Below are positions 1 to 8,811 of a stretch of 64,000 nucleotides of DNA, one piece after another; the first letter of the stretch is position 1, and each line of letters begins with the position of its first letter. Under the pieces are notes generated by a model. The model had not been told where the DNA came from. It ran no database searches and saw only the letters and a list, made by a program, of their open reading frames with translations. The position numbers were made by a program, and so were the translations under genes. This DNA comes from Paenibacillus fonticola DSM 21315 (GTDB taxonomy: Bacteria > Bacillota > Bacilli > Paenibacillales > Paenibacillaceae), in assembly GCF_000381905.1 (NCBI RefSeq), contig NZ_KB907273.1, positions 28,492 to 92,491 on the forward strand, in the 5' to 3' direction.

Positions 1-9
1 TATTATTAT

Positions 10-39
10 AAAGGGAACTCTTTTTTAGGAGTTCCCTTT
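10..39 (-). terminator. Rho-independent terminator after selO
   Basis: Perfect 11-bp inverted repeat (10-20 with 29-39, AAAGGGAACTC type) with a T-rich loop. It lies about 40 bases past the selO stop on the minus strand. Confidence 0.8.
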
Positions 40-81
40 ATTACACAGATCCAGCCCTGTATGCTTACCCGCCCACTTCGG

Positions 82-1587
82 TCACGTTCCACAGTATGTT
101 CGATAAGGCAACAGCGATGGCTCAGGAAGCATACAGTATTCCTCCTGTTCTGCAGTATGCTCATAAGGATTCGCGAGAACGCTGAGCAGCCGCTCCAGCA
201 CGCTGTAGTCCCCGTCCTTCTCTGCAGCTTCGAGAGCTTCCTCCACCCGATGATTGCGGGGGATGACCGCAGGGTTGCTGTCCCGCATCAACTGCTGCGA
301 AGCTTCCTTGCTCTCCTCCTGCCTGTCTAATCTCGACTGCCAGCGCTGTAGCCACGGGTCAAATTCCGCATCCTCAAACAGCGCTGTATTTTGCCAATTG
401 CCGAAGGTTAAAGCTTTAAACGTATTCGTATAATCCGCACGGTGTTTGTGCATTAGCTTCAGCAGCTCTTTAACTAGCTCCTCATCCTCCGGTTCCGGTT
501 CTGCCTCCCCTTCTACGTTAAACAGCCCCAGCTTCGCCTTCATTCCGGCCAGCCAATGTTCATGAAACTGCTCGGTAAATCCGCCGATCGCTTCTTCCGC
601 AAGCTTTACTGCCTGCTCCTTATCCTCATGCAGCAGCGGCAGCAGAGACTCCGCTAATCTAGCGAGGTTCCATGCGCCGATATAAGGCTGGTTGCCGTAC
701 GCATAACGCCCTTCCCGGTCAATGGAGCTGAATACGGTCGCCGGATCATAAGCGTCCATAAACGCACACGGCCCATAGTCGATCGTCTCTCCGCTCAGCG
801 TCATATTGTCAGTGTTCATCACGCCGTGGATAAAACCGGCCAGCTGCCACTTCGCGATGAGCTTGGACTGGCGGCCGATCACTTCCTGAAGCAAAATTAA
901 ATATCGATTTTCGCCATTCGCTGCATTTTCCACCGCCTCGGGGTAATGTCTTTCCAGCGTGTAATCCGCCAAAGCACGAAGCTCATCCAGTTCTCCTCGC
1001 CCTGCGGCATACTGAAAGGTACCGACACGGATATGACTAGCCGAAATACGAGTCAATATCGCGCCGGTCTGCTCCGACTCGCGCATAATCGGCTGCCCCG
1101 TCGTCACCACTGCAAGGCTCCGCGTCGTCGGGATGCCAAGCGCGTGCATCGCTTCGCTGATAATGTACTCGCGCAGCATTGGCCCAAGCACCGCGCGGCC
1201 ATCGCCTCCGCGAGAGTACGGCGTCCGGCCTGACCCTTTCAGCTGGATATCGACCCGTTCACCTTGAGGTGTTATCTGCTCCCCAAGCAGTATGGCCCGT
1301 CCGTCACCCAGCATGGTGAAATAGCCGAACTGATGCCCCGCATACGCTTGAGCCAGAGGCAGGGCCCCTCCGGGAATCTCGTTGCCAGCGAACACGGCTG
1401 CGCCCTCACTCCCTTGCAGCGCTTCAGCATTTAGCCCGAGGGATTCCGCAAGCAATGCATTGAACACGACCAGCTTCGGTTCGCGCACAGGCGTTGGATT
1501 TTGCAAAGTATAAAATATGTCAGACAGCTCGGCATAACTATTATCAAAGTTCCATCCTGCATCTACGGTTGTTTTTTTGTCAGTCAT
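82..1587 (-). CDS. selO: Protein adenylyltransferase SelO (UPF0061/YdiU)
   Basis: SelO is a pseudokinase-fold enzyme that binds ATP in a flipped orientation and transfers AMP to Ser, Thr or Tyr of target proteins, with a role in redox stress (established for the family). Seen here: AGHQFGYFTMLGDGR near residues 83-97, KGSGRTPYSRGGDGR from Lys117, HGVMNTDN at 254-261 and the metal-binding DYGP at 270-273. The protein ends in YCGT, with Cys where eukaryotic homologues carry selenocysteine. The 501-residue length is normal. The ATG follows AGGAGAAACG. It is monocistronic, with a terminator directly downstream. Confidence 0.95.
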   Translation of the reverse strand: MTDKKTTVDAGWNFDNSYAELSDIFYTLQNPTPVREPKLVVFNALLAESLGLNAEALQGSEGAAVFAGNEIPGGALPLAQAYAGHQFGYFTMLGDGRAILLGEQITPQGERVDIQLKGSGRTPYSRGGDGRAVLGPMLREYIISEAMHALGIPTTRSLAVVTTGQPIMRESEQTGAILTRISASHIRVGTFQYAAGRGELDELRALADYTLERHYPEAVENAANGENRYLILLQEVIGRQSKLIAKWQLAGFIHGVMNTDNMTLSGETIDYGPCAFMDAYDPATVFSSIDREGRYAYGNQPYIGAWNLARLAESLLPLLHEDKEQAVKLAEEAIGGFTEQFHEHWLAGMKAKLGLFNVEGEAEPEPEDEELVKELLKLMHKHRADYTNTFKALTFGNWQNTALFEDAEFDPWLQRWQSRLDRQEESKEASQQLMRDSNPAVIPRNHRVEEALEAAEKDGDYSVLERLLSVLANPYEHTAEQEEYCMLPEPSLLPYRTYCGT

Positions 1588-1753
1588 CGTTTCTCCTAGT
1601 TTAAAACATTGTATTTTAGCCTGACCGGGTAATCATGATTACCCCCTTATTATGCACCTTAATACCTTAATGTATTTTCACTTTCCACATATTGATTATA
1701 TCTTACTGCAAAAAGTCCCAAAAGAATATGGTTTTTGATCAGATACGGCTTTA

Positions 1754-1786
1754 AGCCGAATTCCAGGATGTGTTAGAATTTCGGCT
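1754..1786 (-). terminator. Likely terminator of the ABC exporter/YxeA operon
   Basis: Inverted repeat AGCCGAATTC/GAATTTCGGCT just past the stop of the YxeA-like gene. It is followed only by a short T/A run on the minus strand, so it is a moderate call. Confidence 0.5.
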
Positions 1787-1804
1787 CAAAATTTCTTGAG
1801 GTAT

Positions 1805-2164
1805 TTATTTTGCATGATTAGAAAATATTCCCTTTACCGCGGCAGGTAAATCCTCATACTGTATTTCCTGCCAGTAAGTGACACCACGAAAGTTAGTCGT
1901 ATATAGTTCAAGATAGGCTCCCTCACGCAACTTTTTGCTAGCGGAAAAACTTAAGTCTTTTTTGCTTCCTTTTTTATTATAGGAGTCCAGGTTATAAAAA
2001 TAACGGTTGTTTCCCATCTTCATATGATTGTTTTGAACCATAGTATAATAGATCTTTTTTCCTGATGGATTTTCGGGAGTCAGTTTAGCTGGACTAAACA
2101 AGAAAAAAGTAAAAGCTGAAATCATGATTATTATTAAACCGACTATTATGAATAGTCTCTTCAT
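1805..2164 (-). CDS. YxeA-like (DUF1093) small secreted or anchored protein
   Basis: A 119-residue protein with one N-terminal hydrophobic segment (about residues 3-24) acting as signal or anchor. The rest is a small soluble domain with the YxeA-family pattern: YYTMV near the start, an F/Y-rich stretch, then TYWQEIQYEDLPAAV near the end. YxeA proteins often sit beside antimicrobial-peptide ABC transporters (yxdLM-yxeA in Bacillus subtilis); their role is unknown. The chosen ATG has AGGTGAT upstream; the GTG five codons earlier is less likely. It is last in the exporter operon, 24 bases after the preceding permease gene. Confidence 0.75.
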   Translation of the reverse strand: MKRLFIIVGLIIIMISAFTFFLFSPAKLTPENPSGKKIYYTMVQNNHMKMGNNRYFYNLDSYNKKGSKKDLSFSASKKLREGAYLELYTTNFRGVTYWQEIQYEDLPAAVKGIFSNHAK

Positions 2165-2188
2165 TTTATCACCTCGCACAGATCCGCT

Positions 2189-2914
2189 TTAGACTGCATC
2201 TGTTTTTTTCAACCTATGAATTGAAAGGAAAGAACCAGCAGTAATAAATATAATATTCATTACAAGGAACAGAATGAGTTCAGAATCATTTAAATTGTCC
2301 TGGCTAAGAACACCCATGCCAATAGTTAATAAAGAATAGGGAAAGAATAACCCCAGCTTCGCAATGTACATACCTAAGCCGATAAATACGGCACATAAAC
2401 CGATTCCTATAGGAGCGGCAAAGCTGCGAATACGAATAGATATTCCAAGCTGGATAGTTGCTATGCTGATAGAAGCGAGCCAACCGCGAACGAGCCAACC
2501 GAGAGTTTCTGATGGGAAAGCAGTGGATAAACCCAGCAATTTTCCCGCGCTAAAATAAAGGGCTGCAAAAAATATTTGGACAATGAGAATTAAAATGCTG
2601 ATTACCCAAAGTTTTGCTATAAATATGCTTGTGATGGATACGGGCGCAGTGAGTACCATATTCCAGTTACGGTTTAGATGCTCGAGCCTGCAGAAATAAG
2701 CACAAATTATCGCAATAAGGATCGGCAAAAAGAATTCTCCGTAAAATAAACTGACTTGCGTCCATAGGCTATACCATTCATTCTGAAGAACGGTTCGATT
2801 AAAGTAATAATTTGCGCATCCGATCAACAAGCTGATCATTGGTAAAATCAATATAATAATCCCGATTCGTGAATGGCGGAGTTTAATCCATTCTGCTGAG
2901 ATACTTCGAATCAT
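2189..2914 (-). CDS. ABC-2 type permease, lantibiotic-immunity (NisG/MutG-like)
   Basis: A 241-residue membrane protein with about six hydrophobic segments (near 17-37, 57-77, 97-120, 140-158, 168-190, 215-233). It opens with IRSISAEWIKLRHSRIG, the amphipathic start common to ABC-2 permeases of bacitracin and lantibiotic exporters. With the next permease and the ATPase it should form a heterodimeric exporter or immunity pump that removes peptide antibiotics from the membrane. The ATG follows ATAGGAGGG. It is 11 bases downstream of its partner. Family is clear; substrate is inferred. Confidence 0.8.
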   Translation of the reverse strand: MIRSISAEWIKLRHSRIGIIILILPMISLLIGCANYYFNRTVLQNEWYSLWTQVSLFYGEFFLPILIAIICAYFCRLEHLNRNWNMVLTAPVSITSIFIAKLWVISILILIVQIFFAALYFSAGKLLGLSTAFPSETLGWLVRGWLASISIATIQLGISIRIRSFAAPIGIGLCAVFIGLGMYIAKLGLFFPYSLLTIGMGVLSQDNLNDSELILFLVMNIIFITAGSFLSIHRLKKTDAV

Positions 2915-2925
2915 ATTAAACCCTC

Positions 2926-3678
2926 CTATATTTCCTTGCTTGAAATACGCCAGCTGCCGGCTGCATAAAGGATAGCGGTTAGAATTAACGCAATAATAAG
3001 CATGAATGGATCAAGCGGTCTTGATATATAGGTTGCTGCATTTTCAGTGAAAAGATAAGTGGCCGGGCTTAGGCCGGTGTAATAAGACCAAATGAAAAAT
3101 TGACGGATGATTGCAGGGAACAAATCTGCAGTCATGCCTATAAAACCGCCAACCATCCCGAGACAGAGGGCGAATGCCTGATTTTTCAAACTTAATGAGA
3201 CCCACTGTTGAAGAGCAACAATCGTCGTACTAGTGATCATCGTTCCTAAAATGTATTGACCCAATAAAATGATGGGAGCTGGTGATATAAAATCGTTGGT
3301 GAGTCCGAATAAAGCGATTAAAGCAGTTTGTAAAATGACATAGAATAACAGCAATAAAAGGACACATACATATTTAGCTAAATAAATTTGTTTTCGATTT
3401 ATATTTGTTGTCACAATCATTTTCCACGTATTCCCTTTATGTTCCATGTCGCATACTCGGGAAACGATAATGGCGGAAATGATTGGTAAGAATAGCCCAT
3501 TCATAGATGCAATGACAGCTATAACTGCTTCCCATTGAGGATGGGCAACATTGTTCTTACTCATAGACATACTTAAGGACAGAAAGGCCCAGACCATTTG
3601 GGCTAGTAAGAATAAGATGATCATTAGAAATATCCGTTTGCGCCGCAGTTTGAAGAATTCCAAGGATAAAGCGATCAT
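2926..3678 (-). CDS. ABC-2 type permease, lantibiotic-immunity (NisE/MutE-like)
   Basis: A 250-residue, six-segment membrane protein starting MIALSLEFFKLRRKRIF. It is the second permease of the exporter. Its ATG overlaps the stop of the ATPase gene by one base (TAATG), so the two are probably translationally coupled. An AAGGAG box lies inside the ATPase gene end. Having two different permeases of about 245 residues with one BcrA/NisF-type ATPase is the usual NisFEG/CprABC-type arrangement. Confidence 0.8.
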   Translation of the reverse strand: MIALSLEFFKLRRKRIFLMIILFLLAQMVWAFLSLSMSMSKNNVAHPQWEAVIAVIASMNGLFLPIISAIIVSRVCDMEHKGNTWKMIVTTNINRKQIYLAKYVCVLLLLLFYVILQTALIALFGLTNDFISPAPIILLGQYILGTMITSTTIVALQQWVSLSLKNQAFALCLGMVGGFIGMTADLFPAIIRQFFIWSYYTGLSPATYLFTENAATYISRPLDPFMLIIALILTAILYAAGSWRISSKEI

Positions 3679-4595
3679 TAAAGACTTCGCTCCTTCCCCG
3701 TTAATTCAAGAAAGATGTCTTCTAAGCTCATTTTGTTTTCTTCGATACGAATTACCTCAATGCCATGATCCACAAGCAATTTGTTGATATGAGCAACTTG
3801 AGAATCGCTCATGTAATTAAAGAAGAAGCGATCTTTTTTAGGTTCAGCCATGAAGCCATAGGGAAACAATGTTTTTATGGCCAAGCCATTATCCATTGTT
3901 TTGATAGAGATAGATGCCCTGCTTCGTGCTTTTAACAGACTCATATCCCCTTGAAAAAGTAATTTCCCGTCACTAATAATTCCTACAGAGGTAGCGATTT
4001 GTTCAATTTCCGATAATAAGTGGCTAGAGAGTAAGACGGTCATTCCGTAGCGTTGCGGCAAAGATTTGATTAATTCTCGTATTTCCCCGATACCTGCCGG
4101 ATCGAGTCCATTCGTTGGTTCGTCTAGAATTAATAGCTTTGGAAAGGATAATATGGCCATTGCGATTCCTAGACGCTGCTTCATTCCAAGCGAATACTGT
4201 TCTACCTTTTTATTTTTCTGGTTTTCGAGCCGTACAATCCGCAGAGCTTCTTCTACATTTTTGTTTGGAACTTGGCGCAAGCGCTGCATAATGCGCATAT
4301 TCTCGATCCCTGTCAGGTGGCCATAATAAGATGGTGATTCAATCAAGGAGCCTATTTGCTTTAAAATGGATTGGCGGTGCTTGCTCCAGTCCTTCCCAAA
4401 GATCGTGACATTGCCTTCGGAAGGTTTGACTAAGCCCAACAGCATTTTTAAAGTAGTAGATTTTCCAGCTCCATTAGGGCCTAGAAAGCCATAGATTTCT
4501 CCTTCCTTCACAACCATATTTACCTTATTGACCCGGCATATTTGGTCATAGTATTTAGATAGATTGTTCGTTGCTACAATCGCATTCTCATTCAT
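3678..4595 (-). CDS. ABC transporter ATP-binding protein (NisF/MutF/BcrA-like)
   Basis: Drives the two adjacent permeases. Walker A GPNGAGKSTT, signature YSLGMKQRLG (the SLGMK variant typical of BcrA/NisF ATPases), Walker B LLILDEPTNGLD and switch His in SSHLL are all present. The C-terminal 90 residues match the accessory region of this group. I start at the ATG at 4595, preceded by TGGAG seven bases away, rather than the ATG six codons upstream. First gene of the exporter operon, divergent from the two-component genes across a gap of about 170 bases. Confidence 0.9.
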   Translation of the reverse strand: MNENAIVATNNLSKYYDQICRVNKVNMVVKEGEIYGFLGPNGAGKSTTLKMLLGLVKPSEGNVTIFGKDWSKHRQSILKQIGSLIESPSYYGHLTGIENMRIMQRLRQVPNKNVEEALRIVRLENQKNKKVEQYSLGMKQRLGIAMAILSFPKLLILDEPTNGLDPAGIGEIRELIKSLPQRYGMTVLLSSHLLSEIEQIATSVGIISDGKLLFQGDMSLLKARSRASISIKTMDNGLAIKTLFPYGFMAEPKKDRFFFNYMSDSQVAHINKLLVDHGIEVIRIEENKMSLEDIFLELTGKERSL

Positions 4596-4746
4596 TCCTG
4601 AGCTCCACTCCATTCAAATATTGATCTCAATAATAACTTAGTGGATATTCCTTTCCTAAAACTGAAGATTACCTTACACTAGCCTTAAATTACATCCATA
4701 TGAACCAAAACAGCTTCCTAAATAAAGATAATTTATGAATTAATGC

Positions 4747-4772
4747 TATAATGTACCAAGGTGATGAACATG
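4747..4772 (+). promoter_or_regulatory. Extended -10 promoter and SD of the response regulator gene
   Basis: TGCTATAAT (TATAAT at 4747-4752) lies only about 17 bases before the chosen ATG. No good -35 is visible. The predicted transcript would begin almost at the AAGGTGA Shine-Dalgarno (4758-4764), leaving a very short leader. Confidence 0.5.
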
Positions 4773-5477
4773 GATTTGATTAAAAACAGAAAGATCCTTA
4801 TTGTTGACGACGAATACGAAATTAGAGTTATGGTTGAAGGATTTTTGCGCAAAGAAGGATTTTTTAGAATATATACAGCTTCGGATTCCCAAACTGCTTT
4901 GGCGCTATGTCGCGCAGAAAAACCGGACATTGCGATACTGGATGTGATGCTGCCAGACCTAGATGGATTTGAGCTGCTTACTCAGTTGCGGACGTTTACT
5001 CCGATGCCAGTAATATTCCTCTCGGCAAGGGGAGAAGATGAGGACAGATTGTTAGGTCTTGGTTTAGGGGCAGATGATTATGTTGTTAAGCCTTTTTTGC
5101 CTCGTGAATTGCTCTTAAGAATTACAGCCGTGCTAAAACGAGTGTATATGCCTATTCCATCAGAACAATTTCCTGTTTTTCATCTCGGAGAAATCAGCGT
5201 AGATCTAGAGAGTGCTACTGTACATAAGGATAATAGGGAATATCCGCTGACCGCGAAAGAGCATGCTCTGCTTGTGAAGCTTTATGAGAGCCGTGGCCGC
5301 ATTGTGACTATTGACGCCTTATGCCAGGCAGGATGGGGCGATGACGGGACTAGTTATGAAAATACTTTAATGGTACATATTAGGCGGATAAGATCAAAGG
5401 TTGAAGCTGATCCTTCCAATCCGCAGCATTTGTTAACCGTTAGGGGATTAGGATATAAGCTAGTCTTAAAGGAGTAA
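4770..5477 (+). CDS. OmpR/PhoB-family response regulator
   Basis: Receiver domain (about residues 5-118) with acidic pocket VDDEYE, phosphoacceptor Asp58 in LDVMLPD, Ser/Thr in FLSARGE and Lys in VKPF. A winged-helix DNA-binding domain follows (about 135-235), ending RGLGYKLVLKE. It probably activates the divergent exporter operon when its kinase senses a peptide antibiotic; this is inferred from context. The start is the ATG at 4770, with AAGGTGA five bases upstream; an in-frame GTG at 4761 overlaps that SD. The kinase gene follows after four bases. Confidence 0.92.
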   Translation: MDLIKNRKILIVDDEYEIRVMVEGFLRKEGFFRIYTASDSQTALALCRAEKPDIAILDVMLPDLDGFELLTQLRTFTPMPVIFLSARGEDEDRLLGLGLGADDYVVKPFLPRELLLRITAVLKRVYMPIPSEQFPVFHLGEISVDLESATVHKDNREYPLTAKEHALLVKLYESRGRIVTIDALCQAGWGDDGTSYENTLMVHIRRIRSKVEADPSNPQHLLTVRGLGYKLVLKE

Positions 5478-5481
5478 TAAT

Positions 5482-6861
5482 ATGGATGCTGTTAAAGTTA
5501 TTTTACGGAGATTTGTAGGTTTCACCATCATATTGTCCATATTTTTGCTGATACTGAATATAGTGATGTTGAGTTTATTAATTTCAAATGAAATAAAAGG
5601 AGAGAATTCTCCAAAGGCTGTCCTACAAAACGTAGCAGCCTCCTTACATAAAGTTGATGCAGGCTATGCTCTGAACGATGAAGCCAAAGATATGCTGCTG
5701 CAAAATCAAGCATGGGCTATGTTACTGAATAAAGAAGGAGATGTGGACTGGGAATATCAATTGCCTGCAGAAATACCGCGAGCTTTTAGCGTGATTGATG
5801 TTGCCAAGTTCTCACGCAGCTATTTAATGGGATATCCTGTATTTGTTTGGGAACATAGTGATAGCCTTGTTGTGATAGGCTTCCCCAAACAGAGCTATGC
5901 CAAATATCATCCTTATTTCCTCGTTCAGTGGATTAGTTCATTACCCACACGTATAGTTTTAATGGTCGTTGGAAATATTGCTATAGTTTTATTATTGTCT
6001 ATTATTATTGGCACAAGCTTTGTAAAATCTGCAAAACCGCTGATAGAAGGGATTCATGCATTAAGCAAAGAGAACCCGATCCATGTAGAAGCTAAGGGGA
6101 TTTTTAGGGATCTTGCGTATAGTATTAATTCTACTTCAGATATGCTTCAAGAAAAGAATGAGTCGCTTAAAATGAGAGATGAAGCGCGTTCTAATTGGAT
6201 AACTGGAATTTCACACGATATAAGAACGCCTTTATCCATGATTCTTGGTTATGCAAGCGAATTGGAAGAGAGTTCCGATATATCTGCTGAACAAAGGCGG
6301 CAAGCAGGCATAATACGCCAACAAGGGGAAAATTTACGATCTCTCATTGCTGATTTAAATCTTGTATCCAAATTAGAGTATGAGATGCAGCCATTAAACT
6401 TAGAAGTAACCCGATTGTCTGCGATAGCCCGGCAGGTCACTACAGATTTCTTGAATAACGACTTAGATGACCGATATCAGATTAATTTGAATGTAACCGG
6501 GGATCATGCAAAAATTCTGGCAGATCGAAAGCTGCTTATGCGGGCAGTCACCAATCTGGTTCAAAATAGTATCAATCATAACCCGCAGGGATGTACGATT
6601 GAGCTGGCAATTCATTATGATTCTGGTCATTTGCCCTGCCGATTTATTGTATCGGACGATGGAGTAGGTATTAGTAACCCGGACTTGAAAGACTTATTAG
6701 AACTACCCTATTCTTCCCAAAGAAAGACTCCTGTTCGCACTGGCCATGGACTAGGTTTGCCGATGGTAGCTAGAATTGTCAGCGCACATCAAGGCGAACT
6801 AAGTTTAAGCAGCCGCATTGGACAAGGTTTGGCAGTTACCATGTCCTTCCCCTCGATCTGA
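5482..6861 (+). CDS. Sensor histidine kinase, lantibiotic-exporter linked
   Basis: 459 residues: TM1 about 10-32, an extracytoplasmic loop of about 120 residues, TM2 about 157-181, then a linker, HisKA with phosphorylatable His245 in SHDIRTPLSMILGY, and a HATPase domain with N-box NLVQNSINHN, DDGVGIS and GHGLGLPM. The loop is larger than in the intramembrane-sensing BceS group (about 350 residues), so it may sense ligand directly as in NisK/SpaK/CprK-type systems. Its SD GGAGT sits at the end of the regulator gene. No terminator is obvious downstream. Confidence 0.9.
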   Translation: MDAVKVILRRFVGFTIILSIFLLILNIVMLSLLISNEIKGENSPKAVLQNVAASLHKVDAGYALNDEAKDMLLQNQAWAMLLNKEGDVDWEYQLPAEIPRAFSVIDVAKFSRSYLMGYPVFVWEHSDSLVVIGFPKQSYAKYHPYFLVQWISSLPTRIVLMVVGNIAIVLLLSIIIGTSFVKSAKPLIEGIHALSKENPIHVEAKGIFRDLAYSINSTSDMLQEKNESLKMRDEARSNWITGISHDIRTPLSMILGYASELEESSDISAEQRRQAGIIRQQGENLRSLIADLNLVSKLEYEMQPLNLEVTRLSAIARQVTTDFLNNDLDDRYQINLNVTGDHAKILADRKLLMRAVTNLVQNSINHNPQGCTIELAIHYDSGHLPCRFIVSDDGVGISNPDLKDLLELPYSSQRKTPVRTGHGLGLPMVARIVSAHQGELSLSSRIGQGLAVTMSFPSI

Positions 6862-7044
6862 AAAACAATAAAGCAGCAAACAGCATTAAAACGGATAACG
6901 GGATCTCAAACAGACGTTCACATCCTTCTTGGTATAAATTTTCGAAAGCTAAAAGAACCCTGCTAACCCTGCAAAGTCCGTGCACAAAATGTCGGGAAAG
7001 CCATAACCCGTATCTGCTAACGTATGGATCAAGGAGGTCATCCC

Positions 7045-7917
7045 ATGGATTTGCTTAAAAGTATGAATGACGCTATGAAGTACATTGAAGAGCATCTAGC
7101 CGAAGATATCGACTTTAAAGAAGTCGCAAAGCGAGCGGCCTGCTCGGAATATCATTTCAAAAGGATGTTCTCCTTCCTTGCAGGTGTTCCGTTATCTGAA
7201 TACATCCGCCGCAGACGGCTTACAGCCGCAGCTTTCGAGCTTCGAGATGCCGGGGCAAAGGTGATCGATGTGGCGATGAAATACGGTTACAGCTCACCGG
7301 ATGCTTTTACCCGCGCTTTTCAGAGTCTGCATGGTATCACGCCGTCTGAAGCGAGGCTTAGCGAACATTCTCTTAAGGCCTATCCGCGTATGACCTTCCA
7401 ACTATCCATTCAAGGAGGAAGCGAAATGAACTACCGTATAGTAAATAAAGATGCTTTCAGCATTGTCGGCCTGATGAAACGCGTCCCGATCGTATTTGAG
7501 GGCGTTAATCCGGAAATAGCTTCGATGTGGGAAAGTCTGGATGCCAAATTAATCGGGCAGTTGAAAGCTATGTCCGATATTGAGCCAAACGGGCTGATCA
7601 GCGCCTCGGCTAACTTCTCGGAAGGCAGGATGGAGGAAAGAGGTGAACTGGATCACTACATTGGCGTTGCGACAACCCAGGCATGTCCGGATCATCTGGC
7701 ACAGCTTCCAGTCTCGGCCTCGACATGGGCGGTGTTCGAAGCGGTCGGACCATTTCCAGATACGCTTCAAAATGTGTGGGGACGCATTTATTCGGAGTGG
7801 TTCCCCTCCTCAAGCTATGAGCTCGCGCCAGGTCCAGAAATGCTATGGAATGAAAGTAAAGATGTCTCATCACAGAATTATAAGAGTGAAATATGGATTC
7901 CAGTATTGAGAAAGTAA
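7045..7917 (+). CDS. AraC-family regulator with GyrI-like effector domain
   Basis: The N-terminal ~105 residues carry two AraC helix-turn-helix motifs: YIEEHLAEDIDFKEVAKRA, and the second ending with SSPDAFTRAFQSLHGITPSE. Residues about 120-290 form a GyrI-like effector-binding domain (SIVGLMKRVPI ... IWIPV near the end). The layout matches SoxS/Rob-like multidrug or stress regulators of Firmicutes, where the C-terminal domain binds hydrophobic cations. AAGGAGGT seven bases before the ATG fixes the start at 7045. It stands alone; no target gene is adjacent. Confidence 0.88.
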   Translation: MDLLKSMNDAMKYIEEHLAEDIDFKEVAKRAACSEYHFKRMFSFLAGVPLSEYIRRRRLTAAAFELRDAGAKVIDVAMKYGYSSPDAFTRAFQSLHGITPSEARLSEHSLKAYPRMTFQLSIQGGSEMNYRIVNKDAFSIVGLMKRVPIVFEGVNPEIASMWESLDAKLIGQLKAMSDIEPNGLISASANFSEGRMEERGELDHYIGVATTQACPDHLAQLPVSASTWAVFEAVGPFPDTLQNVWGRIYSEWFPSSSYELAPGPEMLWNESKDVSSQNYKSEIWIPVLRK

Positions 7918-8216
7918 CTGCCTAAATAATTGACCATGACAAAATTATTACGCATTTTTTAGAAAGAAAGCATCAAGCCAGCCGTATGCCTGCTACTCTT
8001 AGCAGATTGTGGGCTAATGCCCCTATGCCGTGATAGGAGTAGATTTTTGCGGGTAGCCGTAAAAGAACACCTTCATCACCATTTTTGGGATAGCAGGAAC
8101 TGCGGCCTTCTCCCGTATATTGTGCAGACAACTGCCCGTTAGGAATTCGGTTCTATCCTCTCATCAATTACACGAGCCATATGGTGAACGAGAATATAGG
8201 TCTCTGGAAAGAATAA

Positions 8217-8384
8217 TTTAAGTATCCATTTAAATGTTATTCAACTGATATAGATGGATTTGTAGTAGTTAATTTCTACGGTAAAGAAAGGATAGTAGAT
8301 TTAAATGTATTTCATGTCGTTAGAAGATGGGAGAAGGCCATCAAAGGCTGGATTCTTGATTTCAGGTACATTAAATCCATCTAA
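8217..8384 (+). pseudogene. Possible coding remnant without a start
   Basis: One frame is open for 55 codons between stops at 8214 and 8382 and reads like protein (DGFVVVNFYGKERIVD, then FHVVRRWEKAIKGWILDF), but there is no plausible start or SD. It lies in an otherwise gene-free stretch beside IS-like repeats. I read it as the tail of a lost gene. The family is not recognised and it could be chance. Confidence 0.35.
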
Positions 8385-8430
8385 TCCCCCGAAGTATTCG
8401 TTAAGAGCATAATTAGATACATGATTTCCA

Positions 8431-8505
8431 TTTAGTGTACGTCAGCTTAGAGTTCCCTGCTTAGTGTAATTGTACGTCAGCATTGTGTCCGACTTAGTGT
8501 TCGAC
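8431..8505. repeat. Short direct repeats resembling insertion-sequence ends
   Basis: TTAGTGT occurs at 8432, 8461 and 8494, and GTACGTCAGC at 8437 and 8472. Clustered short repeats spaced about 30 bp are reminiscent of the multiple terminal repeats of IS21-type elements, but no transposase is present. This would be a remnant at most. Confidence 0.35.
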
Positions 8506-8592
8506 TGTTTATATAAAATGAGCTAAAGAATGGGATACAGATAAGGGGGGAAAATGGATTCCGAAGAATCGGAAAGCTTTCTGAAATAAAGA

Positions 8593-8628
8593 GGCGCCCT
8601 CAGTCATCTATGATGACTTTTGGGGCGC
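8593..8628 (-). terminator. Long GC-rich hairpin, probable terminator
   Basis: GGCGCCCTCAGTCATC pairs with GATGACTTTTGGGGCGCC around a short loop. It lies beyond the octamer array, downstream of the 58-codon gene on the minus strand; AT-rich sequence flanks it on both sides. Confidence 0.55.
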
Positions 8629-8648
8629 CCCTTGTTCTTTGCGCCTGT

Positions 8649-8811
8649 GCTCCTATGCTCCTATGCTGAACCTACGAACCTATGAACCTATGAACCTATA
8701 AACCTACGGACCTATAAACCTATGAACCTATGCATCTACGTTCCTAAGCTTCTTAGCCCTTTAACTCCTATGCTCTTATGCTCTTATGCTCTTATGCTCT
8801 CAAGCACTTAA
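8649..8811. repeat. Degenerate 8-bp tandem repeat, 18 units in perfect phase
   Basis: From 8668 to 8811 the sequence divides into exactly 18 octamers without a single indel. The left half follows GAACCTAT (8676, 8684, 8692, 8724) and the right half follows GCTCTTAT (8772, 8780, 8788). Two more GCTCCTAT units at 8649 and 8657 are offset by 3 bp. Eight is not a multiple of three, so it is not a coding repeat. The last unit contains the stop codon of the 58-codon minus-strand gene. Confidence 0.85.

Noticed and set aside
8649..8811. CRISPR array
   Set aside because: Units are 8 bp without spacers and no cas gene is present.
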